Assembly (NCBI GenBank): GCA_040880365.1
Contig: JBBDIO010000222.1
Location: forward strand, 1 to 14,926
Origin: JBBDIO01 sp040880365
GTDB taxonomy: Bacteria > Chloroflexota > Anaerolineae > Caldilineales > Caldilineaceae
DNA length: 14,926 nucleotides
Reading direction: 5' to 3'
Part shown: piece after piece, positions 1 to 7,661 of the stretch
How the letters are laid out: each line of letters starts with the position of its first letter
How positions within the stretch are numbered: the stretch's first letter is position 1
Notes under the pieces: generated by a model
The model's database searches: none
Told to the model about the DNA's origin: nothing
What the model saw: only the letters and a program-made list of their open reading frames with translations
Program-made: the position numbers and the translations under genes

Positions 1-1
1 C

Positions 2-1681
2 GTCACGCTCATCTGTTTGCAACTACTGCGCTATCAGGTGATTGGCGCCGATGAACGCACGCTTGCCGCCCAGCCCAAAGACCCCGCCCCGCGCGGCGTC
101 GTGGTCGACGCACGCGGCACCCCGCTGGTGGTCAATCGCTATTTCTATCAGATTACGGCAACGCCCAGCAATATACGTTCCCCGGAACAGCGCGCGCAGC
201 TTGCCAAAGATCTGGAAATGACCATCGGTGTGCCCGCGGCCACGACTCTGGAAAATCTGACGGTAAACGCCGAACGCATGTTTACCATTTTGGCCGATGC
301 TGTCAGCCCGGAAGATACACAACGCCTCCTGGATCTGAAAGCAAGCCAGTTCCAGACCGAAGGCTATTCGCCCCTGCAACAGGTAGAAGCCAAACCAATG
401 GCGCGCCGCTTCTATCCCCAGGGCACGCTCACCGCCCACACGGTAGGTTTTGTGCGGTCCGACTATGGCGGCATCACCGGCATTGAAGAATATTACGAAC
501 AATTTCTGCGCGCCGATGGACCCGGCTTACTCAGCACAGAACGCATCGCCCTCGACACGCTTGCGCCCCAGGTGCAACGTTTTCTGCCTTCAGAAGTGGG
601 CAAAGACCTGGTGCTGAGCATGGATCGCACCATGCAGTGGATTGCCCGCGAAGAGCTTGCCCGCGGCATCGAAGAATATGGCGCGCAGTCAGGCTCGGTA
701 ATCGTGCTGGAACCCAACAGCGGCGCGATCCTGGCAATGGTCAACCTGCCCGAGTATGATCCCAACCGCTATCAACTGGCCGAGCATGAGCTATTTCCCA
801 ACCTGGCAATCAGCGCCCAATATGAACCCGGCTCGGTCTTCAAAATCATTACATTTGGCGCGGGGGTCGATTTGGGCCTGCTGGATCACACAACGGTCTT
901 CACCGATACTGGCATCCACGTCATCGGCGGACGCAATATCTTCAACGCCAACCGCGTAGGGTATGGCGAAGTCAACGCCGCCGATGCCCTGGCGCGTTCG
1001 CTCAATGTGGTGACGGCCCAGATCGCCGAATTGCTGGGGCCTGAAGAATTCTATCAGTATGTGCGCCTCTTTGGCTTTGGCGATGCCACCGGGGTCGATT
1101 TGCCCGGCGAAATTGCCGGCGCGGTCAAGACCCCCAATTCCCCCGACTGGAGTCTTTCGGATCTGGGCACAAACAGCTTTGGTCAGGGGCTTGCCGTCAC
1201 CCCGTTGCAAATGGCAAACGCCACCGCGGCCATTGCCAACGAGGGCATCCTCATGCGCCCCTATCTGGTCCAGGCGCGGGTCACCAACGGCGAAGTTCAG
1301 ACCACCGAACCGACCACCATGCGCCGCGTTCTTTCGCCCGAAGCCGCCAACGCGCTCACCGAAATGATGATTTGGACGGTGGACAACGGCAGTCCCCGCG
1401 GTCGCGTGCCCGGCTATCGCGTGGCCGGCAAAAGCGGCACCGCCCAGATTCCCACACCCCAGGGCTATATCGAACGCGAAACCATTGTAAGTTTTGTGGG
1501 CTTTGCGCCTGCCGATGAGCCGGCCTTTGTCATTCTGGTAAAGCTGGATCGCCCCGATCCCGATATCGGCATTTGGGCGGGCGAAACCGCCGCCCCGGTT
1601 TTCAGCCGGATCGCGGCGCGACTCCTGGACTACATGCAGATCGCACCGGACGCGATCCGGACCGCCCAGTTTGGGGAGTAA
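2..1681 (+). CDS. ftsI: FtsI/PbpB, class B penicillin-binding protein (septal transpeptidase), 5' end cut off by the window
   Basis: Class B PBP that cross-links septal peptidoglycan peptides on the outer face of the cytoplasmic membrane, paired with the polymerase FtsW. The frame is open from the first bases, which encode a hydrophobic stretch like the end of the N-terminal membrane anchor, so the true start lies upstream; the TTG at 17 is not a convincing start. Counting from base 17, the dimerisation domain has RGVVVDARGTPL near residue 26. The transpeptidase motifs are all present: SVFK with the catalytic Ser at about 273, SLN at about 328 and KSGT at about 472. The protein ends shortly after the transpeptidase domain, with no PASTA repeats. 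murF follows after 18 nt, where murE would be expected. The family is secure; FtsI rather than an elongation-type PBP is assigned from the dcw context. Confidence 0.95.
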   Translation, partial: VTLICLQLLRYQVIGADERTLAAQPKDPAPRGVVVDARGTPLVVNRYFYQITATPSNIRSPEQRAQLAKDLEMTIGVPAATTLENLTVNAERMFTILADAVSPEDTQRLLDLKASQFQTEGYSPLQQVEAKPMARRFYPQGTLTAHTVGFVRSDYGGITGIEEYYEQFLRADGPGLLSTERIALDTLAPQVQRFLPSEVGKDLVLSMDRTMQWIAREELARGIEEYGAQSGSVIVLEPNSGAILAMVNLPEYDPNRYQLAEHELFPNLAISAQYEPGSVFKIITFGAGVDLGLLDHTTVFTDTGIHVIGGRNIFNANRVGYGEVNAADALARSLNVVTAQIAELLGPEEFYQYVRLFGFGDATGVDLPGEIAGAVKTPNSPDWSLSDLGTNSFGQGLAVTPLQMANATAAIANEGILMRPYLVQARVTNGEVQTTEPTTMRRVLSPEAANALTEMMIWTVDNGSPRGRVPGYRVAGKSGTAQIPTPQGYIERETIVSFVGFAPADEPAFVILVKLDRPDPDIGIWAGETAAPVFSRIAARLLDYMQIAPDAIRTAQFGE

Positions 1682-1699
1682 ATAGGTGGGGACTAAATA

Positions 1700-3346
1700 G
1701 TGGGGCCACGAGTCGCAACTCAAACGACATTACACACGGTATGGCAGGCCCTTACCGGCGAAATTCCGCCCTTGGCGCTCCCGCCCCAGGCAATTCCCTT
1801 TGCGTGCATGGATAGCCGCGACATCGGTCCGGGCGATCTCTTCATTGCCGCCACCGGCCAGAACACCGACGGCCACAACTATGTGGGCGCCGCATTGCAG
1901 GCAGGCGCGCAGGTAGTCATCTGCCAGGAAGCCGGGCGCGCCCAGGCTGCCGACCAGGGCGCACTTATTTTCGACTGTAGCCGCACCGGGATTGGATCTC
2001 TCCACGACCTTTGGCCCGATCACGGGCAGGAAACCCGAGAGACCCCTGGCACTGTCTCTGCCGCTACTCTCCCCGCCGCCACTGGCTGGCAAAATCGGCC
2101 ACTGGTTTTTGTGGTCGAAGACAGTACCCAGGCCCTGCAACGCGTCGGCAGTTTCCAACGGGTCCACCGCACCCACCCCGATCTCAAAGTCATCGGGATA
2201 ACAGGCAGTGTGGGCAAAACCAGCACCAAAGAATTGACCTATCACGTTCTGCGCCAATCGTTTGCCACGCTCCACAATCGGGGCAACCTGAACAGCGAAC
2301 AGGGTCTGCCGCTCACCCTGCTGGAGTTGGGCACTGAACACCGCCGCGCCGTAATCGAAATGGGCATGTATGCTCTGGGCGAAATTCATCTGTTGAGCAC
2401 GCTCGCCCGCCCCACCATCGGCGTTATCACCAATGTGGGTCCCAGCCACCTGAGCCGATTAGGCTCTATGGAACGCATCGCCCAGGCCAAATCCGAACTG
2501 ATCCAGGCCTTGCCCCCTGCCAACCAGGGCGGCGTGGCAATTCTCAATTGGGACGATGAATTTGTGCGCGGCATGGCCGAGCAAACCCAGGCGCGCATCT
2601 TCCGCTATGGTCTCACCCCCGATTCCGACCTATGGGCCGACGAGATCGAAAGCGCGGGGATGGAAGGGATTCGCTTCCGCTTTCACCGCCGCATCGACCG
2701 CGCGGGCGTCGAAACCGTGCATGTACGCGTGCCCTTGCTGGGTCGTCACAGCGTGCATACTGCACTGCGCGCGGCGGCAGTTGGCCTGGTCGAAGGGCTG
2801 AGCTGGGCCGAAATCATCGCAGGGATGCAAAGCATTCCCGGCCAACTGCGGCTGGTGGTTGCGCCAGGGATCAACGGCGCCACCATTATCGACGACACCT
2901 ATAATGCCAGCCCGGCCAGCACCATCGCTGCGCTGAACCTGTTGCGCGATCTGGAACCCGAAGGCAATGGCCGCCGGCTCGCCGTATTGGGCGACATGCT
3001 GGAATTGGGCAACTATACCGATGAAGGCCACCAGATTGTAGGACGACGCGCCGCCGCGCTTGTGGATACACTGGTCACGATTGGCGAATTGGGCGCGAGG
3101 ATGGGCGAAGAAGCCCTCTCCACCGGATTTGCGCCGGATCAACTATTCCAGGCGCCCGATGCCGAGACCGCCATCGCCTGGCTGCAACGCGAAGTACGCC
3201 GCGACGACCTGGTGCTGGTCAAAGGCAGTCGTGCTGTGGGCATGGATCGCGTTGTCGGCGCGATCAGCGTGTCTGAAAACAATCAAGCCGAAAACAAACA
3301 ATCCACCAGCAATCAAACAGAGGGCGAAAGCCGTGCCCACTCCTGA
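1700..3346 (+). CDS. murF: MurF, UDP-MurNAc-tripeptide--D-Ala-D-Ala ligase
   Basis: Cytoplasmic ATP-dependent ligase that adds D-Ala-D-Ala to UDP-MurNAc-tripeptide. The GTG at 1700 has a purine-rich GGTGGGGA about 9 nt upstream, and the MurF N-domain starts almost at once, with DSR...GPGDLFIAATG. The ATP loop is GITGSVGKTST (Lys about 173), and the MurF-type C-terminal motifs are DDTYNASP (about 398-405) and LAVLGDMLELG. These separate it from MurE, which would show a VDYAHTP-type motif. At 548 residues it is about 100 longer than usual. Much of the excess is an insertion of about 45 residues between the N-domain and the ATP loop (encoded near 1935-2100), and there is a polar Asn/Gln/Ser/Glu tail of about 25 residues. 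The substrate's third residue is set by MurE, which is not in this window. It probably shares a transcript with ftsI and mraY. Confidence 0.95.
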   Translation: MGPRVATQTTLHTVWQALTGEIPPLALPPQAIPFACMDSRDIGPGDLFIAATGQNTDGHNYVGAALQAGAQVVICQEAGRAQAADQGALIFDCSRTGIGSLHDLWPDHGQETRETPGTVSAATLPAATGWQNRPLVFVVEDSTQALQRVGSFQRVHRTHPDLKVIGITGSVGKTSTKELTYHVLRQSFATLHNRGNLNSEQGLPLTLLELGTEHRRAVIEMGMYALGEIHLLSTLARPTIGVITNVGPSHLSRLGSMERIAQAKSELIQALPPANQGGVAILNWDDEFVRGMAEQTQARIFRYGLTPDSDLWADEIESAGMEGIRFRFHRRIDRAGVETVHVRVPLLGRHSVHTALRAAAVGLVEGLSWAEIIAGMQSIPGQLRLVVAPGINGATIIDDTYNASPASTIAALNLLRDLEPEGNGRRLAVLGDMLELGNYTDEGHQIVGRRAAALVDTLVTIGELGARMGEEALSTGFAPDQLFQAPDAETAIAWLQREVRRDDLVLVKGSRAVGMDRVVGAISVSENNQAENKQSTSNQTEGESRAHS

Positions 3347-3382
3347 CATTTTTCGCCATTCCTACAAATTCGAGATGTATCT

Positions 3383-4387
3383 ATGTCGTATGCGTTAACA
3401 CTGGGCACAGTCAGCTTTTTCATCGCTGTAATCTGGGGCAAACCCCTCATTGCACTGCTCAAACGGTGGGGAATCGGTAAACAAATCCGTGTAGATGGTC
3501 CAGAGCAGCACCACTTCAAAACAGGTACGCCCACGATGGGCGGCATTCTGATTGTGGTGCCCGTCCTGTTGATCACAGGCGTGCTCAACATCGCCCATCT
3601 GTGGGGGCTGACCATCCTGGGGCAGAGCACGATCTTGTTGTTCTTCTGTCTCGGGTCTTTTGCCATTCTGGGCGCTGTCGACGATTGGCAGGGCATCAAG
3701 GGCGCACGCGGCCGCGGCGAGGGCCTCAGCCCGCGCATGAAAAGCGGCTTTCAAGTGCTCTTCGCCACCATCATTGCGCTGGTCATGTATTTTGGTCCAC
3801 CCCGTTGGGATTATGTGGGCGTGCCGGGGTTTCCCGAATTCTTTCAAATCGGCCCGATTATCATTCCGATTATTGTGTTTATCATTGTGGGCATGAGCAA
3901 TGCGGTCAATCTGACCGATGGGCTGGATAGCCTGGCCGGCAGCACCGCCAGCATCGCATTCGCCTGCTATGGCCTGATTGCCTATCTGCAGAACCAGACC
4001 CCACTCATGGCCTTCTGCTTCACCATCGTGGGCGCGTTGCTGGCCTTTTTGTGGTACAACGCCCACCCCGCCCAGATGTTCATGGGCGATACCGGCAGCC
4101 TGGCGTTGGGCGCGACCCTGGGTCTGGTCGCGGTCTGGACAGGCCAATGGCTCCTATTGCCGATTGTGGGTCTGGTCTTCGTCGCCGTAGCCTTGAGCGT
4201 CATCATACAGGTCAGCTATTTCAAATGGACCAAACGCGTCTATGGCGAAGGTCGCCGGGTTTTCAAAATGACGCCCCTGCACCATCACTTCGAACTATTG
4301 GGCTGGAGTGAAATGCAGGTCAAAGAGCGTTTCTGGCTGATTGCTGTGTTGTCGGGCATGTTGGGCGTCGCCCTCGCCCTCATCTAG
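3383..4387 (+). CDS. mraY: MraY, phospho-MurNAc-pentapeptide transferase (lipid I synthase)
   Basis: Integral membrane enzyme that moves phospho-MurNAc-pentapeptide from UDP to undecaprenyl phosphate, the first membrane step of lipid II synthesis. The 334 residues contain about ten hydrophobic segments and all the family signatures: PTMGG (50-54), the paired Asp of VDDWQG (100-101), NLTDGLDSLAG (176-186), the MFMGDTGSLALG loop with Asp 236, and the TPLHHHFELLG box with a His triplet at 300-302. The length matches the compact Gram-positive-like form, and no insertion is seen. The ATG at 3383 has only a weak GAGA upstream; another ATG at 3375 is out of frame and closes after seven codons. It lies 36 nt behind murF, which suggests co-transcription, and a 133-nt gap follows before murD. 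Confidence 0.96.
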   Translation: MSYALTLGTVSFFIAVIWGKPLIALLKRWGIGKQIRVDGPEQHHFKTGTPTMGGILIVVPVLLITGVLNIAHLWGLTILGQSTILLFFCLGSFAILGAVDDWQGIKGARGRGEGLSPRMKSGFQVLFATIIALVMYFGPPRWDYVGVPGFPEFFQIGPIIIPIIVFIIVGMSNAVNLTDGLDSLAGSTASIAFACYGLIAYLQNQTPLMAFCFTIVGALLAFLWYNAHPAQMFMGDTGSLALGATLGLVAVWTGQWLLLPIVGLVFVAVALSVIIQVSYFKWTKRVYGEGRRVFKMTPLHHHFELLGWSEMQVKERFWLIAVLSGMLGVALALI

Positions 4388-4436
4388 CGGCCCGAAAACG
4401 CCCGGAAAACCAGATTCACGCCCGCACCGCCCATAC

Positions 4437-4458
4437 AACCGCGCAACAGCACGCGGTT
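4437..4458 (+). other. Possible RNA hairpin in the mraY-murD gap
   Basis: AACCGCG (4437-4443) and CGCGGTT (4452-4458) are perfect inverted copies around an 8-nt loop. Only two further T bases follow the stem, so it is at best a weak terminator or an mRNA processing or stability element. The rest of the 133-nt gap shows nothing else recognisable. Confidence 0.35.
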
Positions 4459-4520
4459 TTGGATACGCAGGGTTACACATCGCGCGTCAGCCAGTGGAAT
4501 CTCTACACAGGACATAAAAC

Positions 4521-6122
4521 GTGGTCAGCTCAAACTCAATCCAAACCGAGCAGGAATTCGCCGGCAAACACATCGTTATATTAGGACTCGCGCGCCAGGG
4601 CAAAGCCCTCGCTCGCTACTTCGCCCGCGCTGGCGCATTCGTCACCATCAGCGATCTGGCAAGCGCCGACCAATTGGCGGCAGAATGCCAATCGCTCGAT
4701 GGGCTGTCCATCCGCTATGTATTGGGGAGCCACCCCGAATCGCTGCTCGACGGCTGCGATCTGCTCTGCCTCAGCGGCGGCGTGCCCCCCCAACTGCCGA
4801 TTGTGCAGGCCGCGATCCGGCGCGGGATTCCGCTGAGCAACGACAGCCTACTCACCGTGCAACGCGCCCATGCCCTGGGTCTGGGTCCCGTGCTTGCCAT
4901 CACCGGCAGCAGCGGCAAAACCACAACCACCACCCTGGTGGGCAAGATGCTCGAAGCCGCCGGCTATGTCACCCATGTGGGCGGCAACATTGGCGCGCCC
5001 CTGCTAGATCGCCTGCGCGATATCTATACGCAGGAACCCATTGTGCTGGAACTGAGCAGCTTTCAGCTTGAACTGTTCGACCGCGCGCTGGCCTATGGCG
5101 ACTTTTCCGATTTTGGCCCCCAGATCGCGACGCTGCTCAACATAACGCCCAACCATTTGGATCGCCATCCCGACATGGCGGCCTATACCGCGGCCAAGCT
5201 CAACCTCATCCGCCACATGCCCACTGGTGCAAGCCTGATCCTGAGCGCGGACGACGCCGTGACGGCACGCCTGATTCCCCAGGCCCAGGCGCGCGCCTTG
5301 CCCGACCTGCCTGCCGCCTGGCGGCTCGACGCGCTACTCGCAGAAACCCGCGCCTGGATTGAGGCGCGCAAACTGCGCGTGATCCCCTTCAGCCGCACAG
5401 AACGCCTGGAAAGCGGCGCGTGGATCGATGACGACACGCTCATGCTTGGCCGCGCGGAGATTTGCCGGCGGCGCGACGTGCAGCTGCGGGGCGAACACAA
5501 CATCAGCAATCTTCTGGCCGCGCTGGCAACCAGCGCCGCATTGACAGAAAACACAGTGACAGATGCCGGGTTTACTCTCGAGCCTGCGCGCCTGGGCGAA
5601 GTCGCCACCACTTTCACCGGCGTGGCGCACCGGCTGGAAATCGTCGCCGATGAAGGCAGCGTGGTCTGGATCAACGACAGCATCGCCACCTCGCCCGAAC
5701 GCGCCATGGCCGGGCTGCGCGCCGTAGCCGATTCGGATCAAACCGTGATCCTGCTGGCCGGCGGCAAAGACAAAAATCTCCCCTGGGATGATTTTGCCAG
5801 CGAAATCGTCAATCACGTCGATTTTCTGATTGGCTTTGGGCACTTTGGGCCAATGATTGTGGAACTGGTCCAGGATCGCGCCCGCTATCACCAGGAAAAG
5901 GCCCCCAATTGTGCCGTGGTTCAACGCCTGGAAGAAGCCGTGGGCCTGGCAGGACGCATCGCCCAAACAAAAACCATCGTTCTTCTTTCGCCGGGTGGAA
6001 CGTCATATGATATGTACAGAGATTTTGAAGCGCGCGGCGAACACTTCCGAAACCTGGTACGCGCACACATTACGACGACGCACCACACGGGCAGTCCTGC
6101 CGCCGTAGGCATTTCGCCCTGA
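4521..6122 (+). CDS. murD: MurD-family ligase, UDP-MurNAc-L-Ala--glutamate ligase
   Basis: Cytoplasmic Mur ligase that adds glutamate to UDP-MurNAc-L-Ala. The GTG start at 4521 has a weak AGGA about 10 nt upstream. A Rossmann-like N-domain (HIVILGLARQGKALARYF) comes first, then the ATP site GSSGKTTTTT with Lys 133, LELSSFQLE, and NITPNHLDRH in the central domain. The C-terminal domain has HRLE, NDSIATSPE (about 385-393) and SPGGTSYDMYRDFEARGE. At 533 residues it is about 80-90 longer than typical MurD; extra sequence sits in the central domain around 5290-5450, and the C-terminal tail is extended. The usual NDSKATN motif has Ile (388) in place of Lys, and SPACASFD is replaced by SPGGTSYD, so this is a divergent subclass. 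D-Glu is the default substrate; L-Glu (MurD2-type) cannot be excluded from sequence alone. Confidence 0.93.
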   Translation: MVSSNSIQTEQEFAGKHIVILGLARQGKALARYFARAGAFVTISDLASADQLAAECQSLDGLSIRYVLGSHPESLLDGCDLLCLSGGVPPQLPIVQAAIRRGIPLSNDSLLTVQRAHALGLGPVLAITGSSGKTTTTTLVGKMLEAAGYVTHVGGNIGAPLLDRLRDIYTQEPIVLELSSFQLELFDRALAYGDFSDFGPQIATLLNITPNHLDRHPDMAAYTAAKLNLIRHMPTGASLILSADDAVTARLIPQAQARALPDLPAAWRLDALLAETRAWIEARKLRVIPFSRTERLESGAWIDDDTLMLGRAEICRRRDVQLRGEHNISNLLAALATSAALTENTVTDAGFTLEPARLGEVATTFTGVAHRLEIVADEGSVVWINDSIATSPERAMAGLRAVADSDQTVILLAGGKDKNLPWDDFASEIVNHVDFLIGFGHFGPMIVELVQDRARYHQEKAPNCAVVQRLEEAVGLAGRIAQTKTIVLLSPGGTSYDMYRDFEARGEHFRNLVRAHITTTHHTGSPAAVGISP

Positions 6123-6147
6123 TCCGGCATTTCGTCCGGGGCGAAAT
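6111..6147 (+). other. Two mutually exclusive hairpins across the murD stop
   Basis: The right arm GGCGAAAT (6140-6147) pairs perfectly over 8 bp with ATTTCGCC (6111-6118), at the end of murD. Its CGAAAT part (6142-6147) also pairs over 6 bp with ATTTCG (6129-6134). The left arms lie in a direct repeat, GGCATTTCG, at 6108-6116 and 6126-6134. No T-tract follows, so this is not a classical terminator. Either structure would form in the transcript between murD and ftsW. Confidence 0.35.
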
Positions 6148-6202
6148 TAACCGTACCCGCGTTAAGGTAAGCAACCAACGGCACGCTCTTCACGGCACGT
6201 AC

Positions 6203-6228
6203 TTGACGAGGCACAGGCTGCATAGGAT
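6203..6228 (+). promoter_or_regulatory. Weak candidate promoter before ftsW
   Basis: TTGACG (6203-6208) is close to a -35 box and TAGGAT (6223-6228) resembles a -10 box, but the spacer is only 14 nt. Transcription from here would start within about 10 nt of the ftsW ATG. This is suggestive only. Confidence 0.15.
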
Positions 6229-6242
6229 AGACAGACAGAGCT

Positions 6243-7661
6243 ATGGCAACTAAATCTTTGACAACCAAATCTCTAACCGCTCGCCGCCAGGCCGACGACC
6301 GCGCCGGCTCCTACGATTGGGGCCTGATCACGGTCGTGACGACGCTCCTGTTCTTTGGTCTGGTGATTGTGTTCAGCGCCAGCTTTGCCATCGGTCTGGA
6401 GATGGATTCCCCCTATTACTTTGCCGGACGCCAACTCATGTATATGACACTGGGTGTGGTGGTCATGGTCGTTTTGGCGCGCATCCCCTATACCGTCTGG
6501 CGCACCTGGGCCATTCCCATCATGGCAGTGACCCTGCTCTTGCTGCTGGCCGTGCTCATCTTCGGCACCGATACGCACAATGCCCGGCGCACCTTCTTTG
6601 GTGGACGTATCCAGCCCGGCGAAGCGGCCAAGCTGGGCGTCGTCATCTATGCCGCCGCCTGGCTCACCAGCAAAGGCGACCGCATTCGCCGCGTGCAGGT
6701 GGGCCTGTTGCCCTTCAGCTTTCTACTGGGCATTGTGGGCATGTTGCTCTATTTCCAGCCCAGTCTCAGCACTGCGATCCTCATCATTGCCACTGCATTT
6801 ATCATGTTTTTTATTGCCGGCGCGGCCATCCACCAGCTATTCATTATCCTGGCGGGCGGCATTGCCACGTTCTGGCTGGTATTCGAGTACAGTCCCCTGG
6901 CCGCCCATGCCCGCAGCCGTATCGATCTCTATATTCAGGCCATCTGGAATCCGCTGGAAAGCGACCAATGGCAGGTATGGCAAGCCATCCAGGCGTTGAT
7001 GCGCGGCGGCGCATTTGGCACAGGTGTGGGTGAAGGGATCGCCAAATTGCCCGGCTACCTGCCCTTTACCTGGCAAGACAACATCTTCGCGCTCATCGGC
7101 GAAGAGATGGGGCTGATGGGCGCGCTTTTCATCGTGTTGCTCTTCACATTGTTCGCCTATTTTGGGTTGCGCACCGCCCTGCGCGCGCCCGACAATTTCG
7201 GCGCAATTCTCGCCACCGGCATCACCACACTAATCACGCTGCAAGCCGTGCTGCACATGGCAGTCACCGTATCCATCACACCGCCTACCGGGCAGCCATT
7301 GCCGCTTATCAGCTATGGCGGCAGTTCGCTGGTGACCATGTTGGCCGCGGTGGGCATTCTGCTCAGCATCAGCCGGGGCCTCACCACGGCACCGGCTGCG
7401 GCATCGGCTGCAACCGATTCGACAGGGAGGCAGACAGTCTCTGGAAAGACACAACATGCGCGTTTTGATTTCGGGTGGCGGGACTGGGGGTCACGTCTAT
7501 CCGGCACTGGCAGTCGCCGGACCTTTGACTCAACCGCCCCTACCTCCACCTTCGGCACAACCGGCACCACCAGAAGCGGCTATGCGGGACGACAACCCCG
7601 CGCCGCCCAGGGCTTCATCGCCCGCATCTTTGGGCAACGCCGCCCCACCCGACGCAAGTAG
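6243..7661 (+). CDS. ftsW: FtsW, SEDS-family septal peptidoglycan polymerase, with a long tail overlapping murG
   Basis: Polytopic membrane glycosyltransferase that polymerises lipid II at the septum with FtsI. After a polar N-terminus of about 25 residues, hydrophobic segments run to about residue 377. Family signatures are RIQPGEAAKL (122-131, usually QPSE), GVGEGIAKLPGYLPF, then WQDNIFALIGEE with the likely catalytic Asp at 279, and LPLISYGGSS (353-362). The ATG at 6243 has no strong ribosome site. The soluble tail runs from about 378 to 472. Residues 405-472 are encoded by DNA that also encodes the start of MurG, in another frame. The last part of the tail is Thr/Gly-rich and ends in a basic segment (ARIFGQRRPTRRK) that could bind the membrane or a partner. 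The core is certain; function of the tail is inferred. Confidence 0.95.
   Translation: MATKSLTTKSLTARRQADDRAGSYDWGLITVVTTLLFFGLVIVFSASFAIGLEMDSPYYFAGRQLMYMTLGVVVMVVLARIPYTVWRTWAIPIMAVTLLLLLAVLIFGTDTHNARRTFFGGRIQPGEAAKLGVVIYAAAWLTSKGDRIRRVQVGLLPFSFLLGIVGMLLYFQPSLSTAILIIATAFIMFFIAGAAIHQLFIILAGGIATFWLVFEYSPLAAHARSRIDLYIQAIWNPLESDQWQVWQAIQALMRGGAFGTGVGEGIAKLPGYLPFTWQDNIFALIGEEMGLMGALFIVLLFTLFAYFGLRTALRAPDNFGAILATGITTLITLQAVLHMAVTVSITPPTGQPLPLISYGGSSLVTMLAAVGILLSISRGLTTAPAAASAATDSTGRQTVSGKTQHARFDFGWRDWGSRLSGTGSRRTFDSTAPTSTFGTTGTTRSGYAGRQPRAAQGFIARIFGQRRPTRRK
7456..7661 (+). other. 206-nt dual-coding segment, 3' end of ftsW and 5' end of murG
   Basis: The murG ATG at 7456 is offset by +1 from the ftsW codons, and ftsW stays open to TAG at 7659-7661. 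In 7456-7518 the constrained product is MurG, with its GGGTGGH loop. In 7521-7658 the ftsW frame looks like the primary one: by hand count 34 of 46 ftsW codons end in G or C, against 25 of 47 murG codons over 7519-7659. A GGAAAG (7443-7448) may serve as the murG ribosome site, itself inside ftsW. Confidence 0.85.

Noticed and set aside
1700..3346. MurE-MurF fusion to explain the long MurF and the missing murE
   Set aside because: There is one ATP site and one C-terminal domain, with MurF-type motifs only. The extra length comes from a loop and a tail.
4452..4460. Intrinsic terminator after mraY
   Set aside because: The 7-bp stem is followed by only two T bases beyond the stem, then GG, which is too short for a convincing T-tract.
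7456..7661. Frameshift or broken gene at the ftsW-murG junction
   Set aside because: Both products keep all their core motifs and reach proper stops, so no repair is needed to explain them. An assembly error still cannot be excluded without reads.
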